Source of the DNA: Dichetophora obliterata | Lineage: Eukaryota; Arthropoda; Insecta; Diptera; Sciomyzidae | Direction: 5' to 3' | NCBI GenBank assembly: GCA_963920525.1 | Contig: OY986438.1 | Location: 80,215,177-80,279,176 of the forward strand | DNA length: 64,000 nt | Part shown: one piece after another, positions 57,886 through 64,000 of the stretch | How the letters are laid out: every line of letters begins with the position of its first letter | How positions within the stretch are numbered: the stretch's first letter is position 1 | Program-made: the position numbers and the translations under genes | The notes under the pieces: generated by a model | What the model was told of the DNA's origin: nothing | Databases searched by the model: none | The model's input: only the letters and a program-made list of their open reading frames with translations

Positions 57886-57949
57886 GGTCTAATCACAGAG
57901 CTGTAATTTTAATATATTTTAGTTGCAACATTATCATTTAAAAAACACA

Positions 57950-57990
57950 CGCCTGGCAGGTTTTGGAAGGGCACAAGTACCTGCCAGGTG
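57950..57990. repeat. hairpin 2 (CGCCTGGCAGGT stem)
   Basis: Same 41-nt hairpin as 57845-57885 with a few loop changes and one G.T pair (ACCTGCCAGGTG) at the stem base. Either-strand transcription would give the same structure. Confidence 0.85.
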
Positions 57991-58464
57991 AGGATTAAAA
58001 GAATAAGGCAAAAACAGTTAGTTTAATTTTACGAGAAACAAAAACAATTTGTACTAATAAATGAAATGTCACATAAAAGTAAATAAAAAATGTGATTGGA
58101 ATTTGTTTTTGTTTTTCTTTTTTTTTTTTTAATTTTGTCCTTTTTCTACAGAAAGTATTCAAAACGTAAGACTTTTTTACAGAAAAAAACTAAAATATAA
58201 ATAGTTACTTTATGAAAGAATTGAAACATGTTTTAGTTAGATAACTACCTAGTATTTCATACAAAAAAACATTTAACAAAATTCATCAAATACAACCTGA
58301 AAAATTTGCATCCAAAATGAATACTTTTTTTTCTAATTTATTAGACATTTTCGTTCAAAAGTGATAGCAATATAGATTTAAGCCATAGTCATGATTATAG
58401 ATCATAAAAACAATAACATTTTTTTAATTTTAAATAAATTGCAACTTTTCTAAATACTTATACT
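57991..58464. other. AT-rich spacer
   Basis: No features recognised between the hairpins and the 3' end of the right-hand pseudogene. Confidence 0.45.
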
Positions 58465-58470
58465 TTTATT
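58465..58470 (-). terminator. polyadenylation signal AATAAA of the right-hand pseudogene
   Basis: AATAAA on the minus strand about 40 nt past the inferred stop at 58510. Confidence 0.45.
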
Positions 58471-58535
58471 CGTACAGTTTTTCGTCATAGGAAATTTCGC
58501 TTTCTGTATTTAGATGCTCATTACTTCTTCGCTTT

Positions 58536-58604
58536 CTGGAAAAAATAATGCATTTATTTATAGTCAGCATAGATCTGAGTATTGAAAAAGAAACAAGTTT
58601 TTAC
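58536..58604 (-). other. 69-nt intron at the 3' end of the pseudogene
   Basis: The donor CAG|GTAAAA follows QSDETVS, and the acceptor TTTTTTCCAG precedes a short last exon ending TAA at 58510-58512. Length is normal for fly introns, which argues against a retrocopy. Confidence 0.6.
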
Positions 58605-61083
58605 CTGATACAGTTTCATCTGATTGACATGATCTTAGCAAAATATGATTTATTGATGGTGGAACAATATCACCTTCTTGCCAGTTAAAGGTATATTTAT
58701 TGCTTTCTATTATCCATCCATGATCTTCTGGTTTGAGTTGTTGGAGTTTTAAGATTAGCGTTACGCCATATACTGGTGATATATTGTGAACGTAAGAGTT
58801 GTTGAAATAACTCTGATTGGCAAGGAGGCAAATTTGATGCATCATAATTTGCATATTTTTTATGAAAAGCCTCGTTAACATTTTTCGAACTGTAAGTTGT
58901 TACAAATTTAAAATATCTAGCTTCATTCACATTATCAGTCTTTACATTATATATTTCACATATAAACTTTTCAATTATTTTAAAAATATCAGTCTTGCTT
59001 CCAGTTATATGAGCATTTCCAAGATCTCTTAATGCTTTTTGGTATAATGGTGTTTTTACCAGAATATCAAAAGGGTTTTTTTTAGCTCTTTTAAAAAACG
59101 AAGAATTACAATCATATCAAGTTAAAGAGTGAAATCCTGGTAAACTAGAACAAATTAATGGCCCAAGTTTAGCATGTAGCTCAGATATATTAATATGGCG
59201 TCTATTGTTGCCTGTGCCGTGTTCCATAAAAATATTTACTGATTTGCTTAGCAAATGGTCCATATTACCAAGCATTATCATTAAAATATCAGTATCCGAT
59301 GATTTAATTAAGATATTAGTATCCTATAAGATATTAGTATTAAGATATTAGTATCCTTATCTTCCTCAATATGACAAATGTGATACACAATTTTAGTATC
59401 AGCTTCTTCGTGTTCTGGGCAAGATAAAATTTGAAGGATTGTTGATATTACGGTATTATTTTTGACTGTATAATTATGACATTGCTGATAATTAAGATTA
59501 ATAGTTGCGCTTCCAATGAAAGACACTACTTCATCCGAACTCCAGTGTTTTATTAAAAATTTAAGAAAAGCTTCTTTAAAAGATATATTACGCAGTTCTT
59601 TGTGAAAATCTACTGGCCTTACTTGGTCTCGACCAATAATTATATAATTAGAACTCCTTTCTTCTTGTCGTGGATTTCTTTCGTAATCTTTCAAAGATGG
59701 TGAAAAATATTGATCGAATATTATATCGATTCGTGACGTTTTCGTAGCTGTTATAGTTGATAAAATTTTTTTTGATATACTACCAAAAGTACTTGAAATA
59801 TTTTGCACTAAGTGCAATAAATAAAACCCATCTATAATAACTACATCAAAGATTTTAGGTACATCTTTACTTAAAACATATTTCTCCAAGACAGGGACTA
59901 TTGCAGATTTTTGAGTTTTATGAAATGTTCCATCAATGTTACATAAGGACATCGGTATAGGAATAATTGGATATGCTAACACTTTATGTAAATCAATTTT
60001 TTCATTAATTGATATCGTAAGCAATCTTCCAAATAAATTGCGTTGAAGACGTATTTCGTTGACTTTATTGCCGATTACCACTTTTTTCTTCCTGATTTCG
60101 AATGAGAAATTCATTATTTGAATTTTTTTTATCGATACTTCAAATCTTGCCTTAGCACTAGAACATTCAGATATAAATATTTCCTTTAATTTGCTTCCAG
60201 TTTGTTTAAAATTAAGTAAAAAATTTTCAATATCCTGAGAAGCAGATTTTCCATTTGCAATATTGAATAAGAAGCCGGGGTTTATGCTAGCATCAAATGG
60301 ATTCATGAATTTATCAAAAGTTTGTATGAAATTTTGAAGCTGTGTGGTATTTTTTTATTCTATGGGGTTCTAAATCTGCATTAGTGTCATCATATCTGAC
60401 TAAATCTGTGGCGTCCAATACATAAGAAATGACCGCTGTTCTAATATCGTGACTTTTAGCCCATCGTTGTCGAGCTGAAATAGAGTTCGTAAAATGTATA
60501 ACTCCTGTCAGTCTTCTTCCTGCATCAGCATTTATTGTTTGTTCTAGTGTTAAATCTATCGGCTGCATTGAAAATGATTTATCAGTACGCTGAATACCAA
60601 TGTATCCAGCGTTCATAGCTTCTTCCAAATCTGGATGAGTTTGACTTATTTTAAGTAAATTGTCATGATATTTAAGAAGCCAACGAGCATAATTTTGCTG
60701 ATTAGTAACAAAAAATAAATTGGCAATTTTTAACATGGTATACTTATATAATGAAAAATTTCCTGTTCTTATACTACGACTCAGTAACTGATAATAATTG
60801 ACAAAATCTATATATATTGTGTAAAATTGTGCAGTTTTACCAAATTGACCTTGCTTGCACTGCTGTTTTTGCTCAATATATTTTATGAGAATTTTTAAAA
60901 TATCTTGCTTTTCGAGAACGTTTATATCAGGTTCGTCAGTATTATTTATCAACTCATCACAAAGATTATCATCCATCATAGTTCCAGTCTTATTTAAAAA
61001 CGGATCAAAATTTAAAATTTCTAGTCCTAATGCCATCAATGGGTGTAAACGTTTACACCTGTTAAAATGTTTTCCTTGAATAA

Positions 61084-61306
61084 GGCCCCTATTATGTATT
61101 ACAACTCAACTTAAGTTGACTAGATTCAACTAATTTTTTTTCTCATAATTTATTACATACATTCCAGTTGAACTATGTTGTTTGAAAATTCTTAAAAGAT
61201 TAAGGCAAACTACATGGTTCAACTAAAATAAATGTAATACGTTATATGAAAAAAATTTAGTTGAATCGAGTCAACTTAAGTTGAGTTATTTTACATAATA
61301 GGGGCC
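61084..61306. mobile_element. 223-bp PIF/Harbinger-type MITE in the pseudogene
   Basis: GGCCCCTATTATGTATTACA and (minus strand) GGCCCCTATTATGTAAAATA ends, with inner CAACTCAACTTAAGTTGACT palindromes. TAA is duplicated at 61081-61083 and 61307-61309. It interrupts the pseudogene between GSVDGF and the GKHFNRC block. Confidence 0.88.
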
Positions 61307-61625
61307 TAAATCCATCAACTGATCCGTTAGCAATTATTCCACTGTTAACAGCTACTGTCATCAAACCACAATCGCTTATGAATTTACCGACTGCTTTAAA
61401 AAAAGACAGCATTATATTGAATGATCCAAGATATATAAATAAATTATCATACAGTGGTTTTTCTGTTGATTGTATTTGAAGTGCTACTTAAGCTATAGCT
61501 AGGTCGTATGTAATTTCTATTGAACTTTGATTCAGTTCTTCAGCGATTTTTTGAGCTTTCTTCATAGTTTCAATGACAACAGATGGACTCGTTGGTGATT
61601 CATTAATTGGAGGTAAATAAGAAAT

Positions 61626-61745
61626 TAGGGGTCGTCCATAAACTACGTTACTGATTTTCTGGTTTTTTTTTACCCCCCCTCCCCCTGCGTTACTTTTCGT
61701 AGTGCTTTTCAAAACCCCCCCCCCTTCCTTAAAGTAACGTGACAT
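61626..61745 (+). mobile_element. GGGGTCGT-type MITE, copy 2
   Basis: Starts GGGGTCGTCCATAAACTACG, continues with C-rich tracts and GTTACTTTTCGTAGTGCTTT, and ends with AAAGTAACGTGAC. It marks the left edge of an insertion that splits GFNFKM from YLPPINES in the pseudogene. Confidence 0.7.
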
Positions 61746-61854
61746 ATGAAATTAATTCATTCGAATGATTATATATTTTGACTAGCTCTGACAATTTTCA
61801 CTAGTATTAGTGACTAGTATGACTAGATACATTAAAGGAACAATTGGAAAAAAA

Positions 61855-62426
61855 TCAATAATTAATATCATCTGTAAAAGCTATTCCATCTGCGATCCAA
61901 GATTCAATGCTCTCAATCACTGGGATAGAAGAAGCTGGTAGCTTTGTTGAGGATTCTTCAAAATAGAATTTTTCATCGGATTCTATGTCGACCCATTCAG
62001 GTGAATCCTCATTTCTAACGCAAAGAAATTCACCTGGTCTTTGACAGAGTACCCTTAAGGGCTGCACCCGAGCTGCACCAAGTTCTGTGTTTTTGTGTAA
62101 ATGCTTTCTGAAAATTGATTTATTTAAATAGTATTTTTTATTCCGATTTATTGTAAACGATATAATACAAACTTATGGCAATTCATAGAAGTTTTAAAAA
62201 CGAAATACAAGCCGCAGGTAGGACACGACCTTGAACAGATTTCTTCTTTCTGAGGACAGTACATGTCATACGGTATCTCCTTTGACCAGGAACATTCAGG
62301 CCTTAACGTCAAAGCCTGTCGCAAAAGCAAAGACCCAAATTTTTCAGACGTGTGCTGAGATGGTGAAGGAATACCAAAAGATTCCTGTGTCGAGGGAAAA
62401 GGTGGTGGAAGAAATCGTTGTAACAA
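61855..62426 (-). pseudogene. spliced C2H2-finger fragment trapped inside the larger pseudogene
   Basis: Exon 1 (about 62426-62173) contains RPECSWSKEIPYDMYCP and SCPTCGLYF. Exon 2 (62107-61855) contains VQPLRVLCQRPGEF, PEWVDIESDE and VIESIESWI. Joining across a 65-nt GT-AG intron (62108-62172) completes a C-x2-C-x12-H finger with a second His just after the junction, strong evidence that the fragment was a real spliced gene. It lies between two inverted GGGGTCGT-type MITEs in the middle of the HEEADTK-family pseudogene. It may be the N-terminal part of that same family or of a separate gene that often has this finger plus VIESIE layout; I cannot decide. No complete protein results. Confidence 0.62.
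62108..62172 (-). other. 65-nt intron of the C2H2-finger fragment
   Basis: Donor GTTTGTATT at 62172 and acceptor TCAATTTTCAG ending at 62108 on the minus strand. Size is typical for flies, and removal restores the zinc-finger spacing. Confidence 0.65.
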
Positions 62427-62523
62427 AAGTTAACCATCAATTTAGACGATCAAACATAAACAGGTAAGGTTAAAAATTTTTGAAATGATTGTGTTATTAA
62501 TTAGAGGTTTTTCGTCGATTTTT

Positions 62524-62637
62524 TTAATTTTTGGTAACGTTACAATATCTAAACACCTCCCCCGCCCTACCGTTACTTATCGTAGTGCATTTAAAAACCC
62601 CTCCCCCCCTAAATTGGTAACGTAGTTTATGGACTTG
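62524..62637 (-). mobile_element. GGGGTCGT-type MITE, copy 3
   Basis: Minus strand GTCCATAAACTACGTTACCA, a G-rich tract, CACTACGATAAGTAACGG and a GTAACGTTACCAAAAATT end. It is inverted relative to copy 2, so the pair frames the 61626-62637 segment like terminal inverted repeats. Confidence 0.7.
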
Positions 62638-63084
62638 CTTCGACGTATTAATATCTTTAACCATTTTGAAGTTAAACCCTGTCCACATGGGAGTGTTTGG
62701 GATTTTCATTGCATGGCAAATCATCCATAATTTATCTAATCTCTCAATTTGTAGTAAGCTTTTTAATACTTCAGTTTCCGTCTGACGTCGTTTATCACTT
62801 GTTGATAAAAAAGTCTCTATCATTCGAGGTTTTTTGTGTATGGTTCCAACTCTGGTAGAATCGTGTCGAATTTTCTCCTTTTTTTCTTATTTGTATTTGA
62901 ACTAGGCTTACTGTCTAAAATTTCTTCATCAGCTTCAAAACATTTTGTCTGATAAATTATGCCAACTTTTTCACTTTTCCACTACTGGTATCAACAAAAC
63001 GATCAAAGTTGTCGAACGCTAATCCAGTAAACAAGTTGTTTGATCGCACGATAGATTCTGGACAAAGACCGGATCGATTTGTTA

Positions 63085-63569
63085 GACCCCTTTTATATTG
63101 ATCAAGACTTGAAGTCAAGTTTCAGCGTTTGTAGGCAATTCGCCGCACATCGGATGCGACGGAAGGGAAAAAGAAACTTGAAGCTGTATCGGTAATTTTT
63201 CGTAATCCTTTTGTTATGTTCGTGTTGTTGGCAGTGCTTTTTATTTTATTTTTCGCATATCAATGTGAGTTTGTTAGACTTCGGTTGCAATAAAATTGTT
63301 TTGCATTTAATTAAATTTCATTTTGCATTAAATTTTTAAGCAAAAATATTTTGTTAACTTCCATCGTGGTAAAAAATTAAAACTCAGTTTGCAAATTTCT
63401 ATAAATTATAATTCATTTGCTTGCTACCTATCTCGTTTTATTTTTAGAAAACAAGGAAAGAGGAGAAGAAATTGAATTCAAGTCTTGACCAATGTGAAAG
63501 CTTTCGTCAAGTTCAAAAGAGAACATCAAAAAAACTTGACTTCAAGTCTTGATCAATGTAAAAGGGGTC
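63085..63569. mobile_element. 485-bp MITE with TTA TSD in the pseudogene
   Basis: GACCCCTTTTATATTGATCA and (minus strand) GACCCCTTTTACATTGATCA ends, then AGACTTGAAGTCAAGTTT. TTA is duplicated at 63082-63084 and 63570-63572. It splits the pseudogene between the TEATFAL-like stretch and GLCPESIVRS. An inner inverted copy (AATTCAAGTCTTGACCAATG) lies at 63474-63493. Confidence 0.87.
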
Positions 63570-64000
63570 TTAAAGCAAAAGTAGCTTCCGTTTCCAATTC
63601 TTCCAAAACATTGCAACTGCAACAATGTCCGTGTCTGTTTATTATTTCGACAACCTTGCGACTGATTGCGAGACACTTTAACGTCATACCTAACGTGATA
63701 TGTTTCCCAGTCTTAATTCTACCATTTGTCACGGCGTATATTAGGTCCTCAGAAAATGAATTTATTTTTCTTTCAACAACTCGACTGTTTCTACGGTAAC
63801 AACGAAAGCCACCTAATAATATAGAAAAAAAAATCTTTCATACTTTGTGGAACAGTGCATTCTAATTTAAGTAAATCAGCAATTTTCAAATCTTCAGGTA
63901 GAGGGTTTATTTAATATCAAAAATTTTATCTCGCAATAGGAAGGCAGCTTTTTTAAGTATTTCCTTTTCTTCTAAAATGTCACACAGGTTTTCATCAATT

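Larger units (their letters stand above)
58510..64000 (-). pseudogene. large HEEADTK/LPGFHSLT-family protein, decayed, runs off the window
   Basis: From the right edge leftward the minus strand carries, in order: IDENLCDILEEKE; IYAVTNGRIKTGKH and RHGHCCS; GLCPESIVRSNN and LAFDNFDRFVDTSSGK; IPNTPMWTGFNFKM; YLPPINESPTSPSVV; IEITYDLAIA; GKHFNRCKRLHPLMALGLE (60980-61070); QFGKTAQFY; NYARWLLKYH; LEQTINADAGRRLTG; RDQVRPVDFHKELRN; HEEADTKIVYH (about 59385); DTDILMIMLGNM (about 59280); LPGFHSLT*YD (59130); PPCQSELFQQLLR; and GWIIESNKYTFNWQEGD. I recognise this as a widespread, multicopy, unnamed animal family whose C-terminal acidic motifs resemble a PIN/FEN-like nuclease site (inference). Damage: A7 frameshift at 60351-60357, microduplication near 59310-59345, TGA at 59118-59120, a frameshift near 58750, a stop after IEITYDLAIA, and three inserts. 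A 69-nt GT-AG intron (58536-58604) lies before the final codons. Confidence 0.82.

Noticed and set aside
62231..62467. plus-strand exon ending in a strong AG|GTAAGG donor
   Set aside because: The minus strand of the same DNA codes a C2H2 finger confirmed by a spliced intron; the plus frame has no recognisable domain.

Overview
The window looks like dipteran DNA, most probably a tephritid fruit fly (Bactrocera/Zeugodacus/Ceratitis type). It is AT-rich, has 65-69 nt GT-AG introns, and carries a tRNA-derived SINE whose body (segment around TTCGGAGTCGG) I associate with tephritids. It also holds an insect errantivirus relic, Jockey and Mag-type retroelements, and arrays of the fly-type GTGGGCGGTAAAAGGGG module. 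The genus is inference.

Only one intact host gene is visible: a 324-codon single-exon CRAL-TRIO/Sec14 lipid-transfer protein at 718-1692 (minus). A second gene-like object fills the right end (about 58510-64000, minus). It is a decayed member of a large, multicopy, poorly characterised animal protein family with HEEADTK, DTDIL and LPGFHSLT motifs. It is broken by frameshifts, a stop and three insertions, and runs off the window edge.

Most of the rest is nested mobile DNA. 3084-4701 is a Tc1-type element with double inner/outer repeats (IR/DR type). 4739-5445 is a hAT MITE with an 8-bp target-site duplication (TSD). 6154-6545 holds decayed foldback arms. 7441-10029 is a 2.6-kb terminal-inverted-repeat element inserted in a SINE tail. 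10433-12675 is a foldback. 13028-18336 is an errantivirus-like gag-pol-env relic with a SINE in gag. 18899-20105 is a ~128-bp module array. 20760-31365 is a run of MITEs and foldbacks: 21773-22407, 23584-24162, 24419-26533 (hAT with 79-bp tandem arms), 27102-27331, 27955-29191 and 29304-31365.

Further right, 33442-34122, 34227-35877 (containing 35011-35794), 36048-37169 and 37219-37468 are more inverted-repeat elements. 40633-45238 is a complete Mag-type Ty3/gypsy retrotransposon (minus) with 185-bp LTRs and a CCCTC TSD. 45672-52858 is an inverted-repeat element whose arms are tandem AACCCAAACGCAAATTAAT-like units. Its IS630/Tc1-type transposase is split by a 5'-truncated Jockey LINE and by a nest of foldbacks. 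53085-54850 holds more module arrays, and 57845-57990 two near-identical hairpins.

The theme worth following is a set of foldback elements with termini like GGCTCTGTGAAATAAGGCCC. Their arms are made of very short tandem units and the TSDs are 8-9 bp. The pattern recalls Drosophila FB/Galileo or MULE-like elements, and I do not recognise these families. Boundaries are given to the base only where a TSD or terminal repeat could be read.
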